Shown in pieces: positions 7,474 through 15,918 of a stretch of DNA of 21,620 nucleotides. The position numbers and the translations under genes were made by a program. Below the pieces are notes generated by a model. That model searched no databases. It was not told the origin of the DNA and worked only from the letters and a program-made list of their open reading frames with translations. Each line of letters starts with the position of its first letter. The stretch's first letter is position 1. Source of the stretch: an uncultured Acidobacteriota bacterium (lineage in GTDB: Bacteria > Acidobacteriota > Terriglobia > Terriglobales > Acidobacteriaceae). The DNA lies in the NCBI GenBank assembly GCA_903832475.1, contig CAILBQ010000359.1:1-21620 (forward strand), read 5' to 3'.

Positions 7474-8670
7474 ATGGAAGAATTCAGTCGGATCAAAAGG
7501 CTGCCGCCGTATGTGTTCAACATTACCGGCGAGATGAAAGTAGCGGCGCGACGGCGCGGCGAGGACATTATCGACTTCGGAATGGGCAATCCCGACGGGG
7601 CGACGCCCGCGCACATTCTCGACAAAATGATCGAAGCCGCGCGCAAGCCGGTGACTCACCGCTACTCCGTATCGAAGGGCTTGCCACGCCTGCGCAAGGC
7701 CATCGCCAACTGGTACGGGTCGCGCTACAACGTCGATCTCGATCCAGCGACCGAGACCATCGTGACGATTGGTTCGAAGGAAGGCATTGCGCACCTGTGC
7801 CTTGCGATTCTCGATTCGAATGACACAGTCGTGGTGCCCAATCCCAGCTATCCGATTCACATCTATGGACCGGCGATTGCCGGAGCGCATGTGGTCAGCG
7901 TGCCGATTCACAACCAGGGGCAGTTTCTCGCCGAGCTTGAGAACCTCATCCCGCGCATGATGCCGCGGCCCAAGGCTTTGATCGTGAATTTCCCGTCGAA
8001 TCCGACAACGGAATGCGTCGAGCTACCCTTCCTTGCCCGGCTCGTTGAGATGGCCCGCGAGTTTGGCTTCTATCTCATTCACGACCTGGCCTATGCGGAC
8101 ATCGCCTTCGATGGGTACAAACCGCCTTCGGTCATGCAGGTGCCGGGGGCGAAAGACGTGGCCGTTGAATTCTTCACCTTGTCGAAGAGCTACAACATGC
8201 CGGGCTGGCGAGTCGGCTTCATGGTGGGCAATTCCACGCTGGTCAATGCGCTGGGACGGCTCAAGAGCTACTTCGACTACGGCACGTTCACGCCCATCCA
8301 GGTAGCGTCGATAGCCGCGCTCGAAGGCCCGCAGGAGTGTGTCGCGCAGATCTGCGAAACCTACCGTAAGCGCCGCGACGTTCTGGTGGAAGGTCTGAAC
8401 CGGGCGGGGTGGGCAGTGACGCCTCCGCGGGCGACGATGTTTGTCTGGGCGCGCATTCCTGAGGCCTTTCGTGAGCTGGGATCGCTGGAGTTCAGCAAGC
8501 TGCTGCTCACCGAGGCCAAGGTTGCAGTCAGTCCCGGCATCGGATTCGGGGAATATGGCGACGGGCATGTGCGCTTCTCGCTCATCGAAAATGAGGAGCG
8601 GACACGCCAGGCGATGCGCGGCGTTCGCGCCATGCTGGCAGGAGTGCGCATGGCAGCGGCCAGGGATTAA
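7474..8670 (+). CDS. alaC: AlaC-type glutamate-pyruvate aminotransferase (PLP fold type I)
   Basis: This 398-residue enzyme should transfer an amino group between alanine/pyruvate and glutamate/2-oxoglutarate, a final step of alanine synthesis. It follows E. coli AlaC almost throughout: RIKRLPPYVFNITGEMK at the start, DIIDFGMGNPDGATP near 31-45, VPNPSYPIHIYG near 121-132, N176 in FPSNPT, D204 in HDLAYAD, the PLP lysine K238 in TLSKSYNMPGWR, R246, and SPGIGFGEYGD near the end. An in-frame ATG at 7375 would add 33 residues unlike the family and would begin only 13 bp past the M16 terminator, so ATG 7474 is preferred although no clear Shine-Dalgarno precedes it. Related LL-diaminopimelate aminotransferase is a less likely alternative. 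Confidence 0.9.
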   Translation: MEEFSRIKRLPPYVFNITGEMKVAARRRGEDIIDFGMGNPDGATPAHILDKMIEAARKPVTHRYSVSKGLPRLRKAIANWYGSRYNVDLDPATETIVTIGSKEGIAHLCLAILDSNDTVVVPNPSYPIHIYGPAIAGAHVVSVPIHNQGQFLAELENLIPRMMPRPKALIVNFPSNPTTECVELPFLARLVEMAREFGFYLIHDLAYADIAFDGYKPPSVMQVPGAKDVAVEFFTLSKSYNMPGWRVGFMVGNSTLVNALGRLKSYFDYGTFTPIQVASIAALEGPQECVAQICETYRKRRDVLVEGLNRAGWAVTPPRATMFVWARIPEAFRELGSLEFSKLLLTEAKVAVSPGIGFGEYGDGHVRFSLIENEERTRQAMRGVRAMLAGVRMAAARD

Positions 8671-8721
8671 GCACGCAGTGTGGGCAGCCACATCTGAGTT
8701 TTTCCCATCCAAGTTCTGATT

Positions 8722-8726
8722 GGAGA
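8722..8726 (+). promoter_or_regulatory. Ribosome binding site GGAGA deciding the start of the next gene
   Basis: GGAGA at 8722-8726 lies 5 nt before ATG 8732. The in-frame TTG at 8720 overlaps this site and is therefore unlikely to be the start. Confidence 0.7.
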
Positions 8727-8731
8727 ATCAG

Positions 8732-9496
8732 ATGAAGCTTTGGCAGAAGATTGGCCTGATCACGCTGTTGATGGTGGTGCTGCTGGGTGCGCGGATATTT
8801 TTCCTGTGGAAGGCGCGGCAGGATCCCGGCGCCATCGCTCGGCAGGAGGAACAGGAAGCGTCCAAACCCATACCCAAGGACGATCTCGCCGTGGTGCGGC
8901 AACTCTTCCTGAGCAGTTTTGACGCAGCCAAGCAACTCGAAGGAACAACCGTCTGGGTCAAGGCGGGCTACTCGCTGCCCTACTACCCAGTAGTGGACGG
9001 GCAGATTCAGTTTGGCAAGCGCGTAGGCGTGCTGCCCGCGGCGGAGAAGCTGACCATAGCCAAGATCCAAAAAGCCAAAGTGCCGGCTAAAGAAAACAAC
9101 CGGGTTCCGCATGGCAGCCAGCAGTACTTTGCCGTCTTCTCGCTTCCAGATGAAAAGCCTGCAAGCGGTGACAGCAAGTCAGCATTCTATGCGGCGCCCA
9201 TCGGGTATGCCGAAGGTGGCAACGAAACCCTGTTCTGCGACCAGCTTTTCTACTACGACGATCCTCGAACGATCTATGACAACTGGCCCAAAGATGTGTG
9301 GACGGCCGTCGCCGCGCACACGCCCACCGTGGGAATGAGCGAAAACCAGGCGCGCATGGCTGTCGGCATCCTGATCGATAGCGACTCCACCAGTATCGGC
9401 AACCGGACGGTCACGTATGACGTCGGCGCCAAGAAGTGGACGGTCACGTTTGTCAACGACAAGGCGACCGCAGTTAAAGAGACGACGGGAACGTAG
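8732..9496 (+). CDS. Membrane-anchored protein of unknown function
   Basis: I do not recognise the family. The 254-residue product begins with a short basic stretch and one hydrophobic segment at about residues 5-24, with no obvious cleavage site, so it is probably held in the inner membrane with the rest outside the cytoplasm. A charged linker (about 28-50) leads to a soluble region. A WPKDVWTAVAAHTPTVGMSE segment lies past the middle, followed by a C-terminal part with beta-rich, TVTYDVGAKKWTVTF-like strands. No catalytic motif is visible. It lies 61 bp after alaC and 95 bp before the VOC gene on the same strand, so cotranscription with alaC is possible, but no functional link can be stated. 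Confidence 0.75.
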   Translation: MKLWQKIGLITLLMVVLLGARIFFLWKARQDPGAIARQEEQEASKPIPKDDLAVVRQLFLSSFDAAKQLEGTTVWVKAGYSLPYYPVVDGQIQFGKRVGVLPAAEKLTIAKIQKAKVPAKENNRVPHGSQQYFAVFSLPDEKPASGDSKSAFYAAPIGYAEGGNETLFCDQLFYYDDPRTIYDNWPKDVWTAVAAHTPTVGMSENQARMAVGILIDSDSTSIGNRTVTYDVGAKKWTVTFVNDKATAVKETTGT

Positions 9497-9591
9497 GCAG
9501 CGGTCATTTGCCACGAACGATCGACTTTGAATCTCCGGGCTGCCCATTCCATCCAATAGCGGACGAAGAAGCTGAAGGCGAGGCTTGTGGG

Positions 9592-10497
9592 ATGACGACG
9601 GCGGAAGAGGCTGCAAAAACTCCGGTTAGGCAAAGAGGCATCCAGGCGCCGGGCTACCGGCTGCCGGCGACAGCGCATGTGGGGCGGGTGCGGCTTGCCG
9701 TTTCTGACCTCGAAAGGTCGGTCGCCTTTTACCGCGATGTGATTGGGTTGACGGTGATAGCGCGGGAAGGGGACTTGGCGCGACTGGGCGCGGGCGAACA
9801 GGTTTTGTTGGAACTTGAAGCGCTCCCAGGCGTGCAGCCCATTCACAGCGGCAAGCGTCTGGGGCTTTATCACACGGCTTTTCTTCTGCCCAGCCGAGAA
9901 GACTTGAGTGCGTTCGTACGCCATCTATGGAAGCAGGGCGTACGCTTTGGCGCCGGCGACCACCTGGTCAGCGAGGCGCTGTACTTGGTCGATCCCGACG
10001 GGCTCGAAGTTGAGGTATACGCCGACCGCCCACGCGAAACGTGGACCTTTGACGGACCTGAATTGCAGATGACGACAGAAGCGGTGCGGTTCGCGGAACT
10101 ACCCGTCATGCCCAAAAACGCGTGGCAAGGCGCTCCGGTGGGAACGACTGTCGGTCATGTGCATTTGTACGTGGGCGACCTGAAGGCAGCGGCGGACTTC
10201 TACCATGCCGGGCTGGGGCTGGATATCATGACGTGGCGCTTTCCAGGCGCGCTGTTTACTTCGGCGGGCGGCTATCACCATCACGTTGGGTTGAACACCT
10301 GGGCAGCCGCGTCTCCGATCGCTGCAGAAACCGATGCGCGCATGCTGTTCTGGGAACTGCTGCTGCCGGACGCCGATGAGATTGAGCGCGTATCGGCCAG
10401 TCTCCGCCATGGCGGGTTTACAGAAATGGTCGGGTCGACGGGCACCCGCACATTTAAAGATCCCTGGGGAATCGGTGTGGCCCTGGGATCGTTCTAA
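9592..10497 (+). CDS. Two-domain VOC/glyoxalase-fold protein, CatE-like extradiol dioxygenase relative
   Basis: The 301-residue protein has two vicinal-oxygen-chelate modules. The first (about 27-145) has HVGRVRLAVSDLERSVAFY with candidate metal ligands H29, H94 (YHTAF) and E141 (LEVEVY). The second (about 187-300) starts with VGHVHLYVGDLKAAADFY (H189) and has GYHHHVGLN near 227-235. This order and length resemble Bacillus CatE/YfiE, annotated as catechol 2,3-dioxygenase-like; the real substrate is open. The frame can be extended upstream to a TTG at 9508, but ATG 9592 has GAGG at 9580-9583 with 8-nt spacing and lies where the family begins. The stop codon overlaps the stop of the convergent glycosyltransferase gene by 4 bp, leaving no space for an intergenic terminator. 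Confidence 0.88.
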   Translation: MTTAEEAAKTPVRQRGIQAPGYRLPATAHVGRVRLAVSDLERSVAFYRDVIGLTVIAREGDLARLGAGEQVLLELEALPGVQPIHSGKRLGLYHTAFLLPSREDLSAFVRHLWKQGVRFGAGDHLVSEALYLVDPDGLEVEVYADRPRETWTFDGPELQMTTEAVRFAELPVMPKNAWQGAPVGTTVGHVHLYVGDLKAAADFYHAGLGLDIMTWRFPGALFTSAGGYHHHVGLNTWAAASPIAAETDARMLFWELLLPDADEIERVSASLRHGGFTEMVGSTGTRTFKDPWGIGVALGSF

Positions 10498-11630
10498 AAG
10501 ATGTCTCGGTACACGGCGAGAGTCTTCTTCGCGGTGGCTTGCCAGGTGAATTTGGCGGCTTGTCGAAGCGCGCGCTGGGCAAGATCTGAGCGCAGAGTCG
10601 AATCGCTGAGCAGGCCGCGGATCGCGTTGCTCAATTCGGGCGTGTTGGTGGGATCTATCAGCCAAGCGCCGTTGCCCGCCACTTCGGGAATGGACGATAG
10701 ATTGCTCGTGACCACGGGTACACCGCAAGCCATGGCTTCAAGCACCGGCAAGCCAAACCCCTCGTAGAGCGACGGGTACACGAAGACCTCGGCGGCGGAG
10801 AGAAGCGTGGCTTTGTCGTCCTCATCGACGAAGCCAGGAAAGACCACCCGCTGCACGAGACCCTGCCTCGCGATCGCCGCCTGCAGATTTTCAAGGGCAT
10901 TCTTCCAGCCTCTGCCGCCGGCCAGCACCAGGCCGAGGTCAGGAAACTCAGGGGCGATCGCGGCGAAGGCGGCAAGCAGCGCATCCAGATTCTTGCGTGG
11001 TTCGATGGTGCCGATGTAGAGCAGGAAACGGCCCGGCAATTTGTACTTTGCGCGCACCGCGCGCAGACGCTCTGGATCAAGCACCGGGCGAAAGGCGTCG
11101 CTCTTGCCCAGGGGAACAACGGCGCTGGCATGATGCATGGGCCCAAGCAGGCGAATGCAGTCGCGCTGCGCCGAGGCGGAGACAAAGATCGTCGCGTCCG
11201 CCAGTCGCCGCGCGGCGCGAATGAAGAAGCGAAAATAAACGATCTTGATGCGCTCATGCACTTCGGGCAACAAGTACGAGGTCATGTCGTGAATCGTCAC
11301 CACCTGCCGCGTGCCGAAGCGAAGCAGTGGAAACGAATAGTGCAGCGAATGGATCACATCGATCCGATGGCGCTGCAGCACGAATGGAAGGATGAGTTGT
11401 TCATAGGCAAAGCGGAGCGGCAGCTTGCGAAATAGATGCGCGGGCAGGCGGATCAGCGTGACATTGTCCGCACGATGGGCGAAGTCAGGGTCGTCGTCGT
11501 GGCAGAGCAGAAAGAAATGGATGTTCGCGGCATTCGGACTGGCCAGCAGGCATTCGACTAGGTTCTTCGCATAGACGCCAACGCCGGCCTTTTCTTTGCG
11601 AATGCTAAGCGTCTCGATGAGAACATTCAT
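10494..11630 (-). CDS. GT4-family glycosyltransferase
   Basis: The 378-residue GT-B enzyme should transfer a sugar from a nucleotide-sugar donor with retention, probably in cell-surface polysaccharide or glycolipid synthesis. The N-terminal domain starts with MNVLIETLSIRKEKAGVGVY, the acceptor-side glycine loop. The C-terminal donor-binding domain shows GRFLLYIGTIEPRKNLDALL, a typical GT4 strand after the domain junction, and VYPSLYEGFGLPVLEAMACG, which holds the EX7E signature. No membrane segment or signal is seen. Its ATG overlaps the ligA stop in an ATGA (11627-11630), which points to translational coupling with ligA. The donor and acceptor cannot be told; mannosyltransferase is a common label for such proteins. 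Confidence 0.92.
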   Translation of the reverse strand: MNVLIETLSIRKEKAGVGVYAKNLVECLLASPNAANIHFFLLCHDDDPDFAHRADNVTLIRLPAHLFRKLPLRFAYEQLILPFVLQRHRIDVIHSLHYSFPLLRFGTRQVVTIHDMTSYLLPEVHERIKIVYFRFFIRAARRLADATIFVSASAQRDCIRLLGPMHHASAVVPLGKSDAFRPVLDPERLRAVRAKYKLPGRFLLYIGTIEPRKNLDALLAAFAAIAPEFPDLGLVLAGGRGWKNALENLQAAIARQGLVQRVVFPGFVDEDDKATLLSAAEVFVYPSLYEGFGLPVLEAMACGVPVVTSNLSSIPEVAGNGAWLIDPTNTPELSNAIRGLLSDSTLRSDLAQRALRQAAKFTWQATAKKTLAVYRDIF

Positions 11631-13846
11631 CCGGCTGGTTCCGGCGCTGACTCGGAAGGCGGCTCTCCGATAGCCGGGGAGGGCGCCGCCAGCATCGCCA
11701 GCAGAGCGGGCTCATCGATGGTCGCAACTTTCAACTCCTGCGCCTTGGCCAGCTTGCTGCCTGCATCTTCCCCAACAACGAGGTAGCTGGTCTTCTTGCT
11801 GACGGAGCCGGACACTTTGCCGCCCGCTGCTTCGATCTTCTCCTTTGCCTCTTCGCGACTCAGGGTGGAGAAGGTACCGGTGAGGACGAAGGTTAGGCCT
11901 TCGAGCTGATTGCTCTTCTGCTTCCTCTCCGCGGTCATCTTCAGGCCGAGCTCAGCCAGGCGCGCGACCAGCGCACGGTTCTGCGGAATTTCGAAGAAGT
12001 CGTGCACAGCTGCGGCCACTTTCGGTCCGATCTCCTGCACCTTGACCAGTTCGTCAACAGAAGCATTAGAAACTGCGTCCATGCTGCCGAATTCTGACGC
12101 CAGCAATTCAGCAGTGCGTTCTCCCACGAAGGGAATCCCCAAGCCCATGAGCACCCGCGCAAGTCCTGCGTTCTTGGAATTGGCAATCTGCGCCAGAACC
12201 GCCTCCGCGGATTTCTTCCCGACCCGTTCCAGGGTCAGCAATTGATCTTCAGTCAACGTGTACAAGTCAGCGATGGACTTGACCAGGCCCGACTCGAGCA
12301 ATTGCTGGGCCAGTACCTGGCCGAGGCCTTCGATGTTCATCACGCCGCGATGCGAGAAGTACATCAGCGATTGCCAGAGCCGGGCTGGGCAGTCGATGTT
12401 GATGCAGTACGTATCGACCTCGCCTTCGGCTTTCTCGACGGGCTGGTGGCAGACCGGGCAGTGCGTAGGCAGTACGAAGGGCACTGTGCCCTCGGGATGT
12501 TCGGCGTCGACGATCACCTCGACAATGTTGGGAATCACGTCGCCCGCCCTCTGTACCCGCACCCAGCTGCCGCCCATAATGCCCAGCCGGGCGATCTCAT
12601 CCGCGTTGAACAGGCCAACATTCGTCACGGTGACGCCGCCCACGACGACCGGAACCAGGACAGCCAGCGGCGTCAGTTTGCCGGTGCGCCCTACCGTGAT
12701 TTGAATTTCGCGTACCTGGGTGACGGCGGCCCGTGCAGTGAACTTGTAGGCAATTGCCCAGCGCGGAGCGCGGCCGGTGTAGCCCAGCCGCAACTGCGTC
12801 GCCTGGGAATCGACCTTGATCACCACACCATCGATCTCATAACCCAGCGAGTCGCGGCTCTCTTCCGTCTTTGCAAGGAAGGCGAGAATCTGGTCGACGC
12901 TTTTGAACGTATCGCGATGGGGATTCACGCGAAAGCCCAGGCTGGTCAGCGTTTCCAGCGTTGCATGCTGGCCGGCGGGGTTGTATTCGCCATTGATGAC
13001 CAGGAAGTAGCCGTAGAAATCAAGGCGGCGTTTGGCCACCAGTTGCGTGTCCAGTGTACGCAGCGTGCCGGCAGCGAAGTTGCGCGGATTAGCCGCTGGC
13101 GCCTGCCCGGCTGCGACGCGTTCTTCGTTGGCTTTCTTGAAGGCGTCGAGCGGCATGACGACTTCACCCCGGATCTCGAAGCCAGCTTTAACCTCGGGGC
13201 CGGCGTCTTCCGAAGAATCAAGATGAGCCTTGTGAATTTTCGCGGAAGGAATACTCAATGGCACGCTGCGAATGGTGCGCACGTTGGTCGTGACATCCTC
13301 GCCGATCGAGCCGTCGCCGCGAGTCAGGCCTCGCACCAGGTGCGCCTCGCCTCTTGCGTTGATCTCGTAGTGCAGCGCCAGGCTGAGGCCGTCCAGCTTC
13401 AGTTCGGCTACGTAGACGACGGGCAAATTGCCGGCAAGGTCGTGAACCCGCCGGTCCCAGTCGCGCAATTCCTCCTCGTTGTAAGCGTTGTCCAGGGACA
13501 GCATGGGCCGCGAATGCGCTACCTTGGCAAATCGCTCGGCGGGCGCGCCCATGACGCGTTGCGTGGGCGAATCGGGTGTGAGCAGATCGGGATGCTCAGC
13601 CTCAAGCGCCTTGAGTTGGTTCATCAGCGTGTCGTACTCCTGGTCGCTGATGGTTGGCGCGTCCAGGACGTAATACTGGTATTCGTGATGGCGCAGGTGG
13701 TCGCGCAGTGCCGCGACCTGAGTAGCAGGATCTGCGGCAGGGTCAAGGCGGGGAAGCGGCGTTACACCCGCCTCTGCCGGCGTCAACAGTGCTTCGTCTT
13801 GGGAACCGGGATTTTCTGAACTGGCGTCGTGCTTTACGGCGGACAT
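11627..13846 (-). CDS. ligA: NAD-dependent DNA ligase LigA
   Basis: This essential replication and repair enzyme seals nicks using NAD+. In order it shows domain Ia (HLRHHEYQYYVLDAPTISDQ near 50-69), the adenylated lysine in AELKLDG (K150), an OB fold, the four-cysteine zinc finger (CPVC to INIDCPA), helix-hairpin-helix repeats with VGKKSAEAVL, and a C-terminal BRCT domain (LTFVLTGTFSTLSREEAKE to SYLVVGEDAGSK). From ATG 13846 it has 739 residues, longer than E. coli LigA (671) because of about 40 extra N-terminal residues and a Pro/Ser-rich tail. The longer frame from TTG 14017 would run through the divergent promoter region and into the neighbouring gene, so it was rejected. No Shine-Dalgarno precedes ATG 13846. 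The stop overlaps the GT4 start. Confidence 0.97.
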   Translation of the reverse strand: MSAVKHDASSENPGSQDEALLTPAEAGVTPLPRLDPAADPATQVAALRDHLRHHEYQYYVLDAPTISDQEYDTLMNQLKALEAEHPDLLTPDSPTQRVMGAPAERFAKVAHSRPMLSLDNAYNEEELRDWDRRVHDLAGNLPVVYVAELKLDGLSLALHYEINARGEAHLVRGLTRGDGSIGEDVTTNVRTIRSVPLSIPSAKIHKAHLDSSEDAGPEVKAGFEIRGEVVMPLDAFKKANEERVAAGQAPAANPRNFAAGTLRTLDTQLVAKRRLDFYGYFLVINGEYNPAGQHATLETLTSLGFRVNPHRDTFKSVDQILAFLAKTEESRDSLGYEIDGVVIKVDSQATQLRLGYTGRAPRWAIAYKFTARAAVTQVREIQITVGRTGKLTPLAVLVPVVVGGVTVTNVGLFNADEIARLGIMGGSWVRVQRAGDVIPNIVEVIVDAEHPEGTVPFVLPTHCPVCHQPVEKAEGEVDTYCINIDCPARLWQSLMYFSHRGVMNIEGLGQVLAQQLLESGLVKSIADLYTLTEDQLLTLERVGKKSAEAVLAQIANSKNAGLARVLMGLGIPFVGERTAELLASEFGSMDAVSNASVDELVKVQEIGPKVAAAVHDFFEIPQNRALVARLAELGLKMTAERKQKSNQLEGLTFVLTGTFSTLSREEAKEKIEAAGGKVSGSVSKKTSYLVVGEDAGSKLAKAQELKVATIDEPALLAMLAAPSPAIGEPPSESAPEPAG

Positions 13847-13853
13847 GGCGAGG

Positions 13854-13859
13854 ATTATA
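13854..13859 (-). promoter_or_regulatory. Perfect -10 hexamer just upstream of ligA
   Basis: Read on the minus strand, TATAAT ends 7 nt before the ligA ATG, so transcription would start at or next to the start codon. No -35 better than CACAGC is found at the right spacing. The absence of a Shine-Dalgarno fits a leaderless or near-leaderless message. Confidence 0.4.
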
Positions 13860-13975
13860 ACTTTTGCCTCTCCCACGCTGTGTTCTGCTTGCGGCAGGAT
13901 GGAAACGAAGCGTGCACCAGCACCTCGTGAACTTTGACATACTCTGAGACGTATCTGTGTTGAGGAGAAACGAAC

Positions 13976-14476
13976 ATGGCCGGCTACCCGAATCTCAGTC
14001 CTCAGGCAATTTTTCAAATGCAGTATGAGTCCGTTCGTCGCGATGAGGTAGTGGGCGTGCTCTTGGCGCTGTTTCTAGGCTGCTTTGGGATCCATCACTT
14101 TTACCTCGGCCGCGTCGGCCTCGGAATTGTATATTGCTGCTTCTGCTGGACGGGGATCCCGGCATTCCTCGGATTGATTGAATGCTTCTTTATGCCGGGC
14201 CGGGTTCGCGCCTACAACGCGGTCCAGGCGGCCGGACTGGCAGCCGCGCTGGGTCTCACGATTCCGATGTGGGGCGGTTATCCCGGCTGGGTTCCAGCCG
14301 CCGCTCCGGTTCAAGGCTCCGCCAGCTATCCCGCAGCCCAGGCGACAGGCCTTGTCCCCGTAAGCTCCAGTCTGGAAGGTTCGCTTGTGGCTTGCGGAAA
14401 TTGCGGCCACGCGAATGGCGCTCATTCCAGATTCTGTGCCAATTGCGGGTCCAGTCTAGTGACCAGACCGGCTTGA
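13976..14476 (+). CDS. TM2-domain protein with C-terminal zinc ribbon
   Basis: The 166-residue protein has a TM2 domain: two membrane helices (about 24-38 and 46-70) joined by FGIHHFYLGRVGLG, the family signature. After this come a third hydrophobic stretch (about 83-98), an Ala/Pro-rich linker and a small zinc ribbon with C140, C143, C154 and C157 (CxxC-x10-CxxC). TM2 proteins are widespread and their bacterial role is not established; the ribbon may bind a partner or nucleic acid. GAGGAG at 13962-13967 precedes the ATG by 8 nt. TTGACA at 13934-13939 is a good -35 but I find no matching -10. It is divergent from ligA and precedes a GT87 gene after a 154-bp gap that holds no other gene. Confidence 0.88.
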   Translation: MAGYPNLSPQAIFQMQYESVRRDEVVGVLLALFLGCFGIHHFYLGRVGLGIVYCCFCWTGIPAFLGLIECFFMPGRVRAYNAVQAAGLAAALGLTIPMWGGYPGWVPAAAPVQGSASYPAAQATGLVPVSSSLEGSLVACGNCGHANGAHSRFCANCGSSLVTRPA

Positions 14477-14621
14477 GCGACCCACGGAACGTTGAATCCT
14501 TGGACCGACTCCGGCGGCGAATCACCCTGATCTCTCATCCGTTGCTTGCGCTACTCCATTTCGAGTGCCAAGGCTCACAAAATTCTTGGTAGGATACGTT
14601 CTGTCCCCTTTCCCCGAAATC

Positions 14622-14625
14622 GGAG
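14622..14625 (+). promoter_or_regulatory. Ribosome binding site GGAG deciding a GTG start
   Basis: GGAG is 5 nt before the GTG at 14631. This supports that start over the GTG at 14565, which has no comparable site. Confidence 0.55.
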
Positions 14626-14630
14626 CGACG

Positions 14631-15875
14631 GTGTACGTGCGTTCGGTCCTTGAAACTTCGTCAGAAACTGTTGCGCGGCCGCGTCTGCGATGGGTGCTGC
14701 TCGCTTTTGTCGTTGCGGCGCTCGGATTCTGGAGGACCTACCACGGGGGAATTGGCGGAATGTGGGCTGAGGATCTCCCCATCTATGTCGGCGCGGTTAG
14801 AGATTTTCTCAGCGACAGGAATCCTTACAATCTATCGCATGCCCCCATGTTCTTCTTTTACCCGCCGTTCTTTCTGGAATTGACGGGGGTGCTGTCGCGC
14901 CTCGTGCCGAATGGCTGGGGAGGGCGCCTTTACGAATTGCTGGACATTGTGGCAATTTTTGCGCTGCCGCTTGTCCTGGCAAGGTACTTTTTCCGCCAGC
15001 GATGGCTGGGTCCGCTTTTCGCTCTGCTGGTCTTCTTCGTCTCGCCGCGTTTCACCGGTGTTCTGGCCTTGTTCGGGCTGAATATTGCCTCCACGCTGTA
15101 TTGCCTTGCGTTTGTCGCGGCAGTGCCGGGTCTCAAAAGGAATCGCTGGGAGTGGTTTTATCTTGCCGTTATTTTCGCCGCCCTCATCAAGATCACGTTT
15201 CTCGCATTGCTCCTGCTCTCGCTTCTTGCGGCCCGGCGGCAATGGCTGCGCAGCGTCACCTGTGCCGCCGTGGTGGTGCTGGCCAACCTTGGGGAGCGGG
15301 AATTGTGGCCGCAGCTTTACAGTGGCTATCAGTGGAGCCTCCAGCAGGGCATTCTGCTCAATCACAGCTACGGCTACGGACTTTTCGGGATTGTCGCCAC
15401 CTACTTCCCGAGCGGAGGCAAGGGGGTCGGTCTGCCCCCGTACTTGGTTTCCGGCCTGATCTCGGCGACGCTGCTGTTGCTGATGTTTACCCTGCGCTGG
15501 CAGATGGAGCGAGGCGGCGTATTCGCCGAGTGGAAGGATAACGCGCAGGACGGCCGCTGGGGACTGTGGCTGGCTCTCGTGCTCATGACCATCATCCTGG
15601 TCAATCCCCGGCAGATGCAATACGACGTGGATATCGCTTTGTTTGCGGGATTCGTGGTGTGGATCACGGTACTGCGAACCAGCCGCCTGCTTCTGCTGCT
15701 GATTGTGTTGTTTGTTCCCTCTATCTTTGCGCGTTGGATCATCGCCAAGCCGGCCATGTACGGGATGTACGACACATTTCTTTTGCTGATAACATTCGGC
15801 CTTGGCTTTGTCTGGGTGCGGCGCGAAGTCGAACGGAATCGCCAGAAGAGTAGTACGTCCATGGTCAACGGCTGA
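14631..15875 (+). CDS. GT87 (DUF2029) family membrane glycosyltransferase
   Basis: The roughly 414-residue polytopic protein has about nine to eleven membrane segments. After the first segment comes EDLPIYVGAVRDFLSDRNPY, the acidic-loop pattern of GT87/GT-C enzymes, followed by MFFFYPPFF, the usual YPP element. These enzymes use polyprenyl-phosphate sugars (the mycobacterial PimE mannosyltransferase type) to modify lipids or glycans at the outer face of the inner membrane. The donor and acceptor here are unknown. The start is the GTG at 14631 with GGAG upstream; there is no ATG before the second membrane segment. The C-terminus is short and basic. A strong bidirectional terminator lies 45 bp past the stop. 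Confidence 0.82.
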   Translation: MYVRSVLETSSETVARPRLRWVLLAFVVAALGFWRTYHGGIGGMWAEDLPIYVGAVRDFLSDRNPYNLSHAPMFFFYPPFFLELTGVLSRLVPNGWGGRLYELLDIVAIFALPLVLARYFFRQRWLGPLFALLVFFVSPRFTGVLALFGLNIASTLYCLAFVAAVPGLKRNRWEWFYLAVIFAALIKITFLALLLLSLLAARRQWLRSVTCAAVVVLANLGERELWPQLYSGYQWSLQQGILLNHSYGYGLFGIVATYFPSGGKGVGLPPYLVSGLISATLLLLMFTLRWQMERGGVFAEWKDNAQDGRWGLWLALVLMTIILVNPRQMQYDVDIALFAGFVVWITVLRTSRLLLLLIVLFVPSIFARWIIAKPAMYGMYDTFLLLITFGLGFVWVRREVERNRQKSSTSMVNG

Positions 15876-15918
15876 CGGACGCTGGATCATGTTCAGCTTT
15901 TGAGAATTCGTGGGGCGC

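Noticed and set aside
9508..9591. TTG-initiated extension of the VOC protein
   Set aside because: There is no ribosome site at 9508, and ATG 9592 has GAGG at 8-nt spacing and fits the family start.
12242..13819. 525-residue plus-strand open frame opposite ligA
   Set aside because: LigA motifs are unambiguous on the minus strand. Long antisense frames are expected in GC-rich genes.
13934..13962. TTGACA as a full promoter for the TM2 gene
   Set aside because: The -35 is perfect, but the sequence at 16-18 bp spacing (around GTGTTG) is not a usable -10, so it was not listed as a promoter.
13847..14017. Longer ligA start at TTG 14017
   Set aside because: It would add 57 residues unlike LigA, cross the divergent promoter region and overlap the TM2 gene.
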